A stretch of DNA of 30,058 bases from positions 1 to 30,058 of the forward strand of contig JAWQRN010000415.1 in the NCBI GenBank assembly GCA_033557685.1. Reading direction: 5' to 3'. Position 1 is the first letter of the stretch. Each line of letters opens with the position of its first letter. Of this stretch, positions 10,164-20,840 are shown piece after piece. A program made the translations under genes and the position numbers. The notes under the pieces were generated by a model, which searched no databases, was not told the DNA's origin, and saw only the letters and a program-made list of their open reading frames with translations. This DNA comes from Sperchopsis tessellata (taxonomy: Eukaryota; Arthropoda; Insecta; Coleoptera; Hydrophilidae).

Positions 10164-10599
10164 TATATACATTTTTGTTTTTATTTTGTTTGTACTAAAT
10201 TACCACGTTTGAGACTACCCCCACCTTTTATTTATTGTTTAAATATCACTAACTTTGTACTGTAACTTGGTTGAAATTGGTTTTTTTTCGTGTGGCAAAG
10301 AATTATTTTATGTACGAGTTATTAGAAGAAACTCGTAAAATTATTTGTCAAGTATCAAACATTGTTATTAATTTAAAGAAAACGTGGACAAGGTGTACAT
10401 TTATGAAAATTATAAGTAAGTTTTGAGGCCCCTGCTTTAGATTATCAAAAATAACATAAGAATAATTGTGTTACCCAGGGAATTTGAATACAGGTAATAA
10501 AAGTTGCTTGTATTATAATTTGAAATACATTTCATTCTCTCATCATTGGTGTATTTTTTTTTTAAATAATGTAAAAGCAATATTTTTTTTGCCTATAAT
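10164..10599. other. AT-rich 3' flank of INTS7, nothing recognised
   Basis: No gene is visible. Long T-runs and a pyrimidine tract ending in GTTTCAG (10601-10607) occur at the right end. Confidence 0.4.
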
Positions 10600-10601
10600 T
10601 G

Positions 10602-10665
10602 TTTCAGATGTAGATGATGTAATTAACAAACTTAAAAACAAGAAGTCAACAGGTTCGACTTATCT
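10602..10665 (+). mobile_element. LINE reverse transcriptase scrap
   Basis: The frame reads VSDVDDVINKLKNKKSTGS, which matches the region just before the RT fingers in Jockey/CR1-like and other non-LTR elements ('I...I..LKNKKSTGID'). Similarity stops right after the STG, where the next residues are TYLYANYK, and a perfect hairpin follows. Only about 20 residues are recognisable. Confidence 0.55.
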
Positions 10666-10676
10666 CTACGCAAATT

Positions 10677-10718
10677 ATAAAAATGCTGCTTGTCCTTATA
10701 CACAAGCAGCATTTTTAT
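10677..10718. repeat. Perfect 17-bp inverted repeat (hairpin)
   Basis: The arms ATAAAAATGCTGCTTGT (10677-10693) and ACAAGCAGCATTTTTAT (10702-10718) are exact reverse complements around an 8-base loop. It lies about a dozen bases after the end of the RT scrap. It could be a MITE end, a young palindromic duplication, or a stable RNA hairpin. Confidence 0.9.
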
Positions 10719-10745
10719 TATTGTTTTAATTAATCCTTTTGTTCC

Positions 10746-10802
10746 AAAGACCGTGTTTATACAGTTTCAACTTTCCGTATCAAAGTAGTAAAGACCGTGT
10801 TT
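10746..10802. repeat. 13-bp direct repeat, two copies
   Basis: AAAGACCGTGTTT occurs at 10746-10758 and again at 10790-10802. It may be a short tandem duplication or a remnant of a repeated unit of 44 bases. Confidence 0.8.
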
Positions 10803-11874
10803 TTTCGATGAGCTGTAAATCATGAGCTAACACTAAACGGACATGTTTAATGAACTAAATATAAATGGTGCCCAAGATTGTCCGTCAAGGGTATTTTGGT
10901 TATTTTACTAGCTACAAAGATGGTTAAATGAGGAAAGTTTTTCAGAATGTTAAGGCAATGTCAAATATCAGACTAGATTTTCTCTAGCTTCGTTTCTTTC
11001 AGAGATATTTGCAAAAAACTGATAATTTACATTTTCGTGATTCGCTTATACTATGTTTATTTTAGAAATTTTTTTATTCTCAATACACTATTTTGTGATT
11101 AATATAATGGTATTGTGAATTTATTTTTTAAATCATTGATTTCAAGGTACGCCCATTTACTTTTGATTTTCTTATAGGCCATTTTTAATTTTACTCCAAA
11201 CAAATGTAATTTTTTTTTTCAGCCCTACAATGATGTATTAACAATAATTTTATTACATTTTTCCGAATAAAAAACAAGACAACCAATTTTTTATTTAGTT
11301 TTTTAATAACCATTTTTCACTTGTTTATTCTCTATGAGCCATCCTTGATTTTATTCTAAATATATACTATTTATTTTTTTATGGTGATGGTAAAAAATAC
11401 AATTTAACTGTATTTCAAAATCACTGGCTGTCATAAATTCGTTAGTTCAATAATTATTATTGTTACCTGTGGTTTATTCTTTCTTTTTAATGGTCAGTTT
11501 GCATTGGTCAGTGTTTTTGTTTCTTTTCATGTATATACCACAATAAAATGGAACATTTTACTTATGAAGAAAGATTCCAAATGTTGGCTTGTTCAATATT
11601 ATCTCATGAAATTAAGTAGATGCTGAGCTTATGTACTTCAACAAATATCTAGAAAAAAGCCAACCCATAAGTAGAAGTTATACAAGTCTATGTGATAATT
11701 TGAAATAATATGGACATTGAAACTACTGTATTTCTCTTAGTAACTGAATATCTAACTACTTCAACATGGCAACTTGCAAATATAACTAGGATCATATACA
11801 TACAAATATTTAAATTTTTTGAATTTATCATTAAAATCCTTAATTTTGGACGTTGACTTCCACGGCCACAGTAC
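10803..11874. other. AT-rich DNA, nothing recognised
   Basis: Many T- and A-runs occur. No coding, RNA or transposon signature is recognisable. The open frame at 11688-11876 (-) has no domain I know. Confidence 0.4.
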
Positions 11875-12191
11875 ATATCTTCAGGTTTTTTCGGAGTAAC
11901 CGTGTGTTGGCTTTCTTCTTTCCGAGGTTTTGTCCACCATTGCTGGGGACATTATCAAGACATGTAGCTCTCAAAAGTGCTAGGTATAGTCTGAATAGAA
12001 ACCACTGATCCGCCGAGTTTTATTGGAGATAGACCCACAGGTATAAAACTCTGGATCAATAGTTTCTATTCAGACGATACCTAGCACTTTTGAGAACTAC
12101 TTGTCTGGATAATGTCCCCTGCAACAGTGGACGAAATGTTGGCAAGAAGAAAAGCCAACACATGGTTAATTCTCAGAAAACCTGAAGATAT
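11875..12191. mobile_element. Foldback element: two copies of a repeat in inverted orientation
   Basis: The left arm starts ATATCTTCAGG (11875-11885) and the right arm ends CCTGAAGATAT (12181-12191). The arms match imperfectly throughout, for example CTCAAAAGTGCTAGGTAT on the left against ATACCTAGCACTTTTGAGA on the right. They close at GAGTTTTAT / ATAAAACTC (12015-12023, 12043-12051) around a 19-base loop. Each arm is about 145 bp and differs from the other by substitutions and small indels. No protein is encoded and no clear target-site duplication is visible. It is either a foldback/MITE-type unit or two head-to-head copies of a retroelement end. Confidence 0.85.
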
Positions 12192-12719
12192 TGATCATTA
12201 TTAACTAAATTGCACTAGCCTACGAAAAAATTTATAAAGTTACATTTTTCAAAAAATAATTTAAGAAATGTGTTTTCTTGATTATTCTTCAAAAAGTGCA
12301 ATACAATTAATGCTGTATTCATCATTGTAAAGTTGAAATTAAATTACATTTGTCTATAAGAAAATCATGAGGTAAAGTGTTTTACATACATCTCAGTACT
12401 TATATATTGTAAAACACACGTTTAATGGGCTAAATATATATTCTGTAATGTGTATAAGAAGACAGAGAGGGAAACCACGTGATTCTAAGTCTCAGCGTGT
12501 GTTTAACATTAATATATCAACAAGTACCTCACATGCATGTGTTTTGTTTCATTTGTGTTTATAAAAGTTAATAAACTGAAATAATAAAGCCATTAAATGT
12601 TAAACAAATAGTTTGTATTAATTGATTTCTGTAAACGAACTCCATATATTTCGGTACAAATATATTTCCTGTGTGCGAACACCGCACAAATATTTATAGC
12701 ATGGGAATATCTGTCTATA
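12192..12719. other. AT-rich DNA containing a dispersed repeat end
   Basis: No gene is visible. The segment 12545-12583 (on the minus strand) is nearly identical to 27572-27611 (plus strand), with a shared core ATTATTTCAGTTTATTAAC continuing into TTTTATAAAC. It is therefore part of a repeat family present at least twice in this window. Confidence 0.5.
12545..12583 (-). repeat. Dispersed repeat, copy 1 (partner at 27572-27611)
   Basis: The reverse complement shares a perfect run of 29 bases with the partner, followed by ATGAAACAAA after a 3-base difference. In the partner copy this lies directly before a LINE fragment. Confidence 0.75.
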
Positions 12720-13140
12720 GCGAAAGGGTTAACAAGTTATTTCAGAAGGGCATTTTTCCCAAATGTCAAGACTGCAGTGGTTATTTTATTGTTTAAGACT
12801 GGGTCAAAGCATTGCAATATTTTCTGTTATATCAATGATTATAGAATTTTTAGTTAAAAGAAAATAATTGGTAACATTTTTTAGACAGGTTCGGTATATT
12901 AAATGTCCGCCAAATTAGCTTCACTTTAACATTAATGGTGCAATATAGAATTTGATGTATACAATATCTAGGAAAAAGTAAATAATATACATGTAGTAGT
13001 CATTTTCTGTTATATACAAAAAGCTTTTGATTTTGTTAATTCGAATAAACTCCTGGGCAAGTTGGGCAGTTACGGGTTTTTTAAAGGGGTAACCCTGCAA
13101 TGGTTTGAGAATTATTTGCGGGGAAGAAACCAATTAGTTT
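12720..13140 (+). mobile_element. LINE reverse transcriptase fragment (Jockey/CR1-like)
   Basis: The plus strand reads KGIFPKCLKTAVVILLFKTG at about 12745-12805, the 'G.FP..LK.A.V.PLFKKG' block. After a gap, at about 13015-13140, it reads YIQKAFDFVNSNKLLGKLGS, then YGFFKGVTLQWFENYLRGRN. That is RT motif A ('DLSKAFD.V.H', with the catalytic Asp replaced) followed by the block before motif B. The part between has lost the 'QYGFR' block by deletion. Similarity stops abruptly at about 13140, where an opposite-strand LINE begins. Confidence 0.8.
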
Positions 13141-13144
13141 ACCC

Positions 13145-15110
13145 TTCTACGACCTTCCTTCCTCATCAACCATGCCACCACAACTGATGATGTTCTAAAA
13201 CTCTTTCCAAGGGTTTAGTTTGCAATTTTCCTCGAATTTTCTCATTTTTTATTCAATTACTCCTTGTCACTGAAGAACTTGTCTTATATACTTCATTTCC
13301 ACTCTCTGCAATCTACTAAGATCTCTGTTCCTCAGCACCCATATCCCACTACCGTATGCCACATTAAGGACAAATACTGATTTTATCACTGATATTTTCG
13401 TGTTTCTATTTACTTATCTAATATTCCAAAAAACCCTTGCTTAATGTATATAACACATATAATCTACGTAAACCATTACCACAATACCCAATTTTAGCCT
13501 CACTTGTTTCACATCACTTGATATCACCATTATCTTACTCTTCATTACAGTACATTACAACAATTTAGAGTCACTAATTCTGAACCTACTTTTCTCTCCT
13601 CCAGGATAGTCCATAACTTTTCATAGGAACCAGATGAAATGCCTTATCCAGATCTAAGAAACATATGTACATCTCCGTTTGGTCTAAATCTATACTAGCC
13701 TTTCCTAAACTCCAACTCACCTTCCTTCGTAGCGTGCTCTTCAATATCCTCACATATAACTTTTTAACGTTGCCCAACAATGTTACACCTCAGTAATTAT
13801 GGCATTCCTTGCCTACCTCCCTTCTTATATGGGGGCAATTACTCCAACATCCCAGTACTATGGTATTCTTCTGCCCTTCCATGCTCTATTCAATACACCT
13901 CATCGGCTCGTTTCCGTCCTTTCGTACCTAACTTTAGTTTCCACAGTGCCATTATGATATCATCCACTATTTTATTACTATGTCTCATTTTCTTCTCCTT
14001 CATTCTCTCCATCCCTCTCTACATAATCTACATCTATATTTAACTCCCTCTAATAAATCGCAAAAATGTTCCCTCCATCTCACTATCACCTTTCCCTTTT
14101 CAGTCAATATGTCCATATATTTTCCTCTAAGGTTCCACGGAGGACTTTTGCCTTGACATTTCCTTGGCGGTCATTAAGAAGACTCTGGATCTCTCTATAG
14201 TTGGCTTTCCATTCTTACTCCAAACTCCTCCACTATTTACTCTTTTTGCTCCTTTAGGTGTTATAATCTCTATAAAGATTTTCCTCTTTAGTGCTTACAT
14301 ATCTCTTTCAAAACTGCTTCTTTCTTTTAATTTCCACCTTAACCTCCTCAAACCACCAAGCTCTGCTTTCTTATTGCCGTGCTTTTAATAGCCCCACAGG
14401 CTTTCTTATTGCCATGCTTATAATAACCTCACAGGCATTCCTTGCAACTTTCACTTTGGTCCTCCTGAATAAATCCCACATCCCTTCAATGTGTCTATAA
14501 ATCTTTCTGAAATCTCCTTATACTAGTGTTCCTCTCAGCTTATAACACTTAATTTTTTTCTATAACTTCTTCTTTCCCTCTTGTAGTAGTATTTTCATTT
14601 TCACCTACCTGTGTTAACATCAAATAATCATCTGTTTCCAATTGTGGCCCTCTTTTTACTCTGGCATCTCTTATTCTCCTGAACCGTTGCCTTACTCTTG
14701 ATGGTTGGTCTCTTGTATACGTATGAATCATTTTATGCTCAAAGAATGTATTGGCTATCATTAAATTATTGACCATACAAAGTTCCAATGGTCTTTTGAA
14801 ATTATCATGTACTTTATACTTCCTGTACTTCCCTATAATATTTTGCTCGTCTTCACACATTGCACCTACCTTACTGTTTAAAGTCTCCTAAAAGTCCCGA
14901 TCACTTGTTGTAATTACTTATAAAACTTATCCATCAGTTGGTCCGTGTACTATTATTAAAGTCTTCACATTTTGTATCCCTTTTACCATCATTGTCATAA
15001 TCCTCTCCGTCACATAGTCCTATTATTTTCTCGTGTCAACCATATGACCTTTTAACTCTTTCTTGGCTGTCTTTTCCTCTGGATGCATCCTTGTCCCTTC
15101 TTATTGATTC
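13145..15110 (-). mobile_element. RTE-like LINE with endonuclease and RT remnants
   Basis: Reading the minus strand, about 14860-14600 contains FKRPLELCMVNNLMIANTFF, then HKMIHTYTRDQPSR and DARVKRGPQLETDDYLML, the C-terminal half of a LINE endonuclease ('L.E.C..N.L.I.NT.F.HK..H..T'), with the SDH replaced by TDD. A linker follows (about 14380-14180, WWFEEVKVEIKRKKQF). The RT includes LYVRILKSTLRRKV (about 13760) and EMYICFLDLDKAFHLVP (about 13665-13615, motif A with both Asp residues), after which the 'GFRPGRST' block is deleted. The C-terminal 'YGSGIWVLRNRDLSRLQ' block lies near 13370-13310. Frames are broken many times. This is the largest minus-strand LINE in the window and is only mildly truncated. 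Confidence 0.85.
14365..14434. repeat. 35-bp tandem duplication inside a dead LINE
   Basis: Two adjacent 35-base units, each starting GCTTTCTTATTGCC and ending CACAG, differ at about four positions. A local duplication after the element lost function is the simplest reading. Confidence 0.85.
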
Positions 15111-16559
15111 GGCGAAGGTTGAAATACTTCAGGCCAACTGTACTTTAGTCGAGATTTCATGTTTCTACCTTGGCACTAAAATATTGAATAAGCTGGCAGT
15201 TTCTGATAAGGCATTTCGTTGATAGTGATGCTGTTGGAAAAGACGTTTTACAGTTTTGGGGAGTTTTTTCATTGTAATTTTTTGCCAGGTGATGAGTGAT
15301 ACATCTGATGGTCTTTCTTTTAAGTTTTCCCCTAGGAATTTGAAGTACTGAATGAATGTTATATCCAACTATATATCTACTTATTTTATTCAAGCATAAT
15401 TGCACTATTTTGTATATTGTTTTAGTGTAATGATCAGTTCTCATAGGGTAGTTTGAATAAAGTTTATTCGTATCATATATATTTTACATTAATCTATGAC
15501 GCATCAGAAAACGGTGTTAGTAGATCGATTTTTTTTCGTATGCACAACAAAGGTGAAAAAAAAATATAGGTACATAAAATACAATGAATGATACTAAGTT
15601 CCTGTTTTAAAAAAAAAATAAATTATTTATTTAAAGGGATAGCTTGTTTGCTTGAAATTTCCATAAAAACACATAAATTTGTATAGGGTTTATGACACAA
15701 CCGTACAGTGGAATAAAAATATCTTAAAGTATGAACATGTAGGAATTTTTAATTTTTAATAGGTATAATTAAAAAGTTATTATTTTTTAAGGGAGAAGTG
15801 AACTATTTTCGATTGCAAAAGCATTATTTTGCAAAATTTTACTTTATCGCTTCATTACTAATCGCTTCTCATAAAAAATAACTACACATAACCCTTGTAG
15901 CCTTCTTTGCAATTCATCTGCTTTTACATTTTTTCAGCTTTGTTCTAGATAAGAAAAGAAATTGACCTGGCAACAAGAAATTATAGCGCGTGAACAGTTT
16001 TTTACAAATACTGATATAAAATATAAACAAAAAACTAAATATGATTAAGTATTTACAAACTAAGGTGATTGTTTTCATCTATGTCATTAATAACCCTTTT
16101 GCTACAGAACACATATAATAAATGGAATCTCCATGAGGGACTCGATCATGATATACGCATCTATAAGATCTTCGTACATGAATCATGTCTGTTCTTATAT
16201 TTATGGTGTTTGTTATAATTCGACTACTTTGTGAGAGACTATAATATACATATCTTATAAAAATAGTGGTGTAAGTCAAAGTGACACAATGACGTGCTGA
16301 TATTAATCAGCGTAGACTAGTAAATATTTATCACAGTAACATAACCAATAAAATTCAAAAATCTACTCAAGTAGCTGTGCATTGCCTCCTGTAGTAAAAT
16401 TTGCAAGGTATGTACTGTTACTAATTTTACAAATTTAAATAAAGATATTGTGCATTGGTGGTATTCAATTTGGTCCAATTAGGTAATCCATTTAGCAGTT
16501 GTACATTACTGGTAAGTCAGATTTAGTACATAATCCATAAGGTTATTATTGAAATCATA
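15111..16559. other. AT-rich DNA with overlapping small frames, nothing recognised
   Basis: A 95-codon open frame at 15157-15444 (-) and a shifted 67-codon frame lie beside the LINE. Neither has a domain I recognise, though they could be a frayed 5' part of that LINE. The remainder, up to about 16500, shows only AT-rich sequence and short A/T runs. Confidence 0.4.
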
Positions 16560-17260
16560 ACACAGATCAAATTACTACTTTAAAGTTAGAATTTGAAAGT
16601 AAACTAAAGCATATAATAGAGTAAAATGATCTTGCAAGATCAACACTCAACTTTAGCAACATCATGACGAGTTCGTAAAATTCAAAAATAATTCCCTTGA
16701 TTGTATTAATGAAATAAACTTTATGATTAAGTGTGTCAATCACAAACTGTATAATCAGGAGGCGTTCTTAAGAAGAACCTGTCTGCAATTACATGGTTTG
16801 CCTGAAAGCGAAGACGCTGATGAGTTGGTCATGAAATAAATAACATACTCTAGAGAGTCCAGATTTAACTCTAACAAGGAGCATGGTTGACACAGCTCAC
16901 ATACTGGGTCCTATTAACAATAATTTAAAAAATAAATCAAGGCCAGTAATCCTGAAGCCGATGTCCTACACCTACTGCCAAAAGATCTGGGAAACAAAGA
17001 AACAACTTAAGGGGTATCAAATTTATAATAACCAATTTTCTAACAAAAAGGAGATTCTAACTATATAAAACGAAAGTACCACTATTTGGTATGAAGAAAA
17101 TATGGACCCACGACAGACGCATATTCATGGTTTTACTAAATGGAGTGAAAACAGCTATTTCCATGGAAGAAGACTTACAAAAAGCCAAACTGAAGGGCCA
17201 GAAAAGAACAAGGCCAGCGTATCCCAGAGGTGTCAAAAGCCAGCAAATCAAGGGTAATAC
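16560..17260 (+). pseudogene. LINE ORF1-like protein remnant (L1-type fold)
   Basis: Frames on the plus strand give a polar, probably coiled-coil start (about 16590-16770, NEINFMIK-like), then RTCLQLHGLPESEDADELVM (about 16775-16840), VDTAHILGPINNNLKNKSRP and VILKPMSYTYCQKIWETKKQ (16886-17010), and KIWTHDRRIFMVLLNG (about 17097-17145), ending in a basic tail RPAYPRGVKS (about 17210-17240). This matches the layout of L1-type ORF1 proteins: coiled coil, an RNA-binding RRM-like part ('GLPE', 'RPVI.KF.S...R..I...KK'), then a C-terminal domain ('TRDGKIFV...G'). Such proteins bind and chaperone the LINE RNA. At least two frameshifts and several stops break it. An endonuclease remnant follows 350 bases later, as expected for ORF2. 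Confidence 0.75.
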
Positions 17261-17620
17261 TGCTTCCTCTTTCATATTAATTATATCTCTATTGCATATT
17301 ATTTAATAGTACTTGGTAGCATATTTTGCATTGTTCTTTGTTTTAATGTTCATGTTTAAACATTTATATTAAGTAAATCAGTTCTGTTGAGTTTTGAATG
17401 CATGTATATCATACAGTGATTTGATTTCATTCTGAAAGTATGAATTAATTTTTTTCACAAGGGAGATTATAGAGTACACACATGTCTACTAAGTTAAATG
17501 GTTCTTTCCATACTACTTCCTAATCAATTCATAATATTCTTTCCAATTAGTGATTTTTCTTCCTCCCAATCTGTTCAGGATAGGAAATAGTTATTGGTTA
17601 AAATGATCGACATTGGGTTT
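17261..17620. other. Spacer between LINE ORF1 and endonuclease remnants
   Basis: AT-rich sequence with no recognisable coding similarity. It could be the inter-ORF region and degenerate start of ORF2, or an old gap between two elements. Confidence 0.35.
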
Positions 17621-18150
17621 GAGTTATTACGTAAGATTTAGGTTGATGGCTTTGATGATTCTCAGTATGGTGAAGTGGATGAGTACATCATATCTATAAT
17701 TGGACGTTCCATTGGGCACAATGCGCACAGTTTCTTGTTTCATCGTGATGACTTCCTTAATACTTTTTTAATTTTAAACATGTCAGCTATATTGGTTGGA
17801 GAGACATGTTTGAAGCTCACTTTTCCTGACTATCTTGCCTACTTGTCTGAGTATAGTCTTGTCAGGAATGATAGGGAAAGTCACTGCGGTGGCGTAGTCA
17901 TAGTTAACTAACGGAGTGATCTGAGTTTTGTGTACCAGTCACTGTTTGAATATAGTAGTGGGGCTGAATATCTTTTTGTCGAAGTGGAACACTTGTAACG
18001 ACCTACGAAAAAGTGTGGTAAATGTGAGTAATATCACATCAAAAATAAACTATATTCTAGACCATTCCAAGTACAGAAATATAACATTTACCACTCTTTC
18101 TGATACATATGGCCCTTCTGACGAGGCACTTCAAAGCAAATATAATTAAG
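17621..18150 (+). pseudogene. LINE ORF2 endonuclease N-terminal remnant
   Basis: An open stretch at 17675-17911 contains VGETCLKLTFPDYLAYLSEY then SLVRNDRESHCGG. It corresponds to 'SETWLKP..PD..V.L.GY.LVRNDR..HRGGGVAIY' of LINE apurinic endonucleases, with the glutamate of the ETWL-type motif kept. It continues as RSDLSFVYQS (about 17910-17940) and GAEYLFVEVEHL (about 17963-17998). A second open stretch to 18149, with ITFTTLSDTYGPSDEA, may be the linker after the endonuclease. A second, different endonuclease fragment appears at 18640, so this piece probably belongs to another element than the RT further on. Confidence 0.7.
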
Positions 18151-18639
18151 CTGTCTGGTAGTTTATTCGAGAGAATATCCATGCTGGTGTGCTTCCATTT
18201 TTGCCCTGTTTCACAAGAATCAATTTGCTGAGGGGCTGGTATCTGTTATAGAAGTAAAGTAAAACTTGAAAATTATATAGCAGCCTCTTGTTTGATTCTT
18301 TTGCTGAAATATATATTTCAGTTGGAAAAAAGAACGCATACCAGAAAGAATGAAATCATTGTGATTATTGCTCCCTCCAGGAAGTCCTCATAGAGGCAAC
18401 ATTAACTGCATAGCAAGAAATTGAACTGCAGTGAAATATACAAGTTTTAGAAATAAAACTTTGGAGATCGTGCTCTTCATGGATTCAGTGCAGTTGTGCT
18501 CTATTACTATTGATGGCTGCTATCTTGCCTCTTTTTATACTTGGACCCAGAGTTAGTATTGTATTCTGCATCTTCATCAGGCTCTTGGCTCTATTCGGTT
18601 GGGGAATCTGGAACAAAAGAGCATCAAATTTGATATTGA
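18151..18639. other. Unassigned sequence between two LINE remnants
   Basis: No clear protein similarity is visible on either strand. It may hold the decayed first part of the endonuclease of the following LINE, or a boundary between two insertions. Confidence 0.35.
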
Positions 18640-20840
18640 GGTTGGTGCAGTAGAACTAAAATTATTAAAAATTGTCATATTGAGTGTCTATTGTCCTTGT
18701 GGTGGTAAAAAGGTTGTCTTTCTTGCAAATCTTGGAGGGACTATGTAAAAAATACAATAAACTGTGCATATATGGTGACTGAAATTTGATCTGTATGTTA
18801 TCGATATATGTACTACCAAATATATAGCTATTCTTTAAGCTTAGAACTGGAAACCAGTAATCAGAGGTAAAACTAGAAACACTGCTGTGATTGCGACGCG
18901 AATAGAATTTGTCATAAAGAATCAGTTTAAATGCATTAATGCCGAAACTATAAACTCAGCCAACAATTGTGTTTTGCTTGCTTGCAGTTATCTCATCCTG
19001 CAGTGCGAGTGGGATATTTTAGATGATACAACTTGGCTTGACATCTACACAGCACAAAATGCTGATGAGAGGCATGTGCTCTCTACTTTTCTATAGTTTC
19101 CAATGATAAGAAGGCAGTACAAAAATGGCATAAAGAACTGGATGGCATGTGAAATTAGGATGTTGAACAGAAATAACAACTTTATTAGAAGTATGTAGAA
19201 TTGGATTCATTACCAGGGAGTACGGCACAAATATTTTTCTATTCTAAAAACTGGTTAGGAATGCAAAGAGTCTAACTAATGAATGAATTATTCTGAGTGC
19301 TCAAAATAAGATTGCTGCTACATGGAAGTTAACATGAGACATCACAGGGACAGAAAATCAAAAAAAATTATTTAAAAAATCTGAAGGTGGCAGATGAGGG
19401 AAATTTGGAAATGTTGGTTAACATCAATGAGTGGGTGCTAAATATATGCCCTAATAATGCTCAGACCAGGGATTATGTAGACAACATTGCATAATGAGAA
19501 ACCAGCTTTTTTCTGAATTGGATGTATGTGTCATAAAAACATTGAATAATTCTAGGTATTGATGAGATACCAGTAGTATTTCTCAAATTAATGACTTCTT
19601 TGATACTAAACCCTTAAGTCACATCATACATCTGTGTCTTGAAACTGGTACCTTCCTTGAGATATTAAAACTAGCTATCAAACTTAGTTTATAGAAAAGG
19701 TGGAGGAAGTATTATCGGAAACTATAGGCCTATTGCACTATTGCCTGCAGTGAGAAAAAGTTTCAAGATAGTTATTGCAGAGCAAATAATCCAATCCCTT
19801 GGTAAATACAAGCTTATAAGTGAAAAACCACCTGGTTTATATAGAGGCAAAAGCATGGAGACTGCTATTGCAGATGAACCACATATTGGAATCTATAAAT
19901 TCTAAGTTTGTGGTGGTGGGAGTGCATCTTGACCGGCATATGGCTTTTGACAGCTTGGACTATGCGATACTAACTGAAAAGTTGGAAACCTTTGGTGTTC
20001 GGTAAGTAGTGCTTAAATTAATGCAGAGCTACCTGCAGAATTACAAATAGAGTCTCTAGCATGGGGGTGGTTTGGGTCGACATTGTCCGACTTATTAATA
20101 TTATATATATATATATATACATATAAAAACAATTGTAAAATACTCAACTGGGTCCAACACAACTCGTTTTACCATACAGGTGGGGCAGGAAGTACTTATC
20201 TCTGTACCTGCTAATTTTCTATAAGTCAATGTGGACGGAAATCTGAGATGGAACATCCAAGTGAACTTTTTCATTCTAAGGCTGTTCTTTTTCTTATGTT
20301 CTTTGTATCTTCAACAACTTGAAAAGCTTCAAGGTGTCGTTGTCAGCATATTATGAGCATGTACTCTCCCATTTATGTCATAGAGTGCTGTTCTGAGAGA
20401 ATTCTGCTAGGGCTTTGCGGAGAGTTTCAAACTGTAATAAAAACTATTTGAAGAACATATTTAATTATAATCGTTTAAAATCATGCAAAGCTCTGTTCAG
20501 AAAACATAAAATACCTACAATGGTAGAAATTAATATTTTACACAAGGAATGCATATTTACTGTTACAAGAACAAAACCACCACACTTATGACATCAAAAT
20601 GAGAACAGCTGTCACCTTTCACTCAGTTAGCTTTAATGTATGCTTAGTAGCAGGTACGGTACATCCGTATTTATAATCAGCTCCCAGAAGGGACTCTCTG
20701 GCAGAAAATACAGGAGTGCACTAAGCAACTGTCAGGAATTTTTTCTATTTATTGGAGGATTACTTTAATACTTTTGAGAAGATCTTTGGTGAAATACTGA
20801 ATTACTGAGTGTTTTCTATTCTGTGATAAATTATCATGTC
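18640..20840 (+). mobile_element. Jockey-like LINE, endonuclease C-terminal part through complete RT region
   Basis: Plus-strand blocks run in order. VGAVELKLLKIVILSVY (about 18640-18690) and CIYGD (about 18765) are the endonuclease 'AVELK....SVYR...GDFN'. A linker has SLTNE and ENQKKLFK (about 19270-19375). The RT has FLEILKLAIKL, GGSIIGNYRPIALLPAV (19705-19755), KYKLISEKPPGLYRGKSMET (about 19803-19862), then LDRHMAFDSLDYAILTEKLE (19930-19990, motif A with the AFDS Asp kept) and TFGVR. After a (TA)n run come TRFTIQVGQEVLISVPANFL (about 20163-20220), VDGNLRWNIQVN (about 20230-20265) and RTKPPH (about 20568), all typical of the RT C-terminal tail. Stops and frameshifts are frequent. Motifs B and C are not recognisable around the (TA)n run. 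The 3' untranslated part may extend to about 21030. Confidence 0.85.
20102..20119. repeat. (TA)n microsatellite inside the LINE RT
   Basis: A run of about nine TA units lies where RT motifs B and C should be. Replication slippage or an insertion/deletion there removed the catalytic segment. Confidence 0.85.

Noticed and set aside
9939..10172. 77-codon minus-strand frame over the last INTS7 exon
   Set aside because: It is the shadow of the conserved + strand exon.
13780..14500. Hydrophobic + strand frames at 13780-14043, 14164-14388 and 14291-14500 that look like membrane proteins
   Set aside because: They are antisense to the minus-strand LINE linker and RT. Lys/Glu-rich coding reads as hydrophobic on the other strand.
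15157..15444. 95-codon minus-strand frame as a gene
   Set aside because: No recognisable domain, a second overlapping frame of similar length, and a position next to a decayed LINE. I kept it only as a note.
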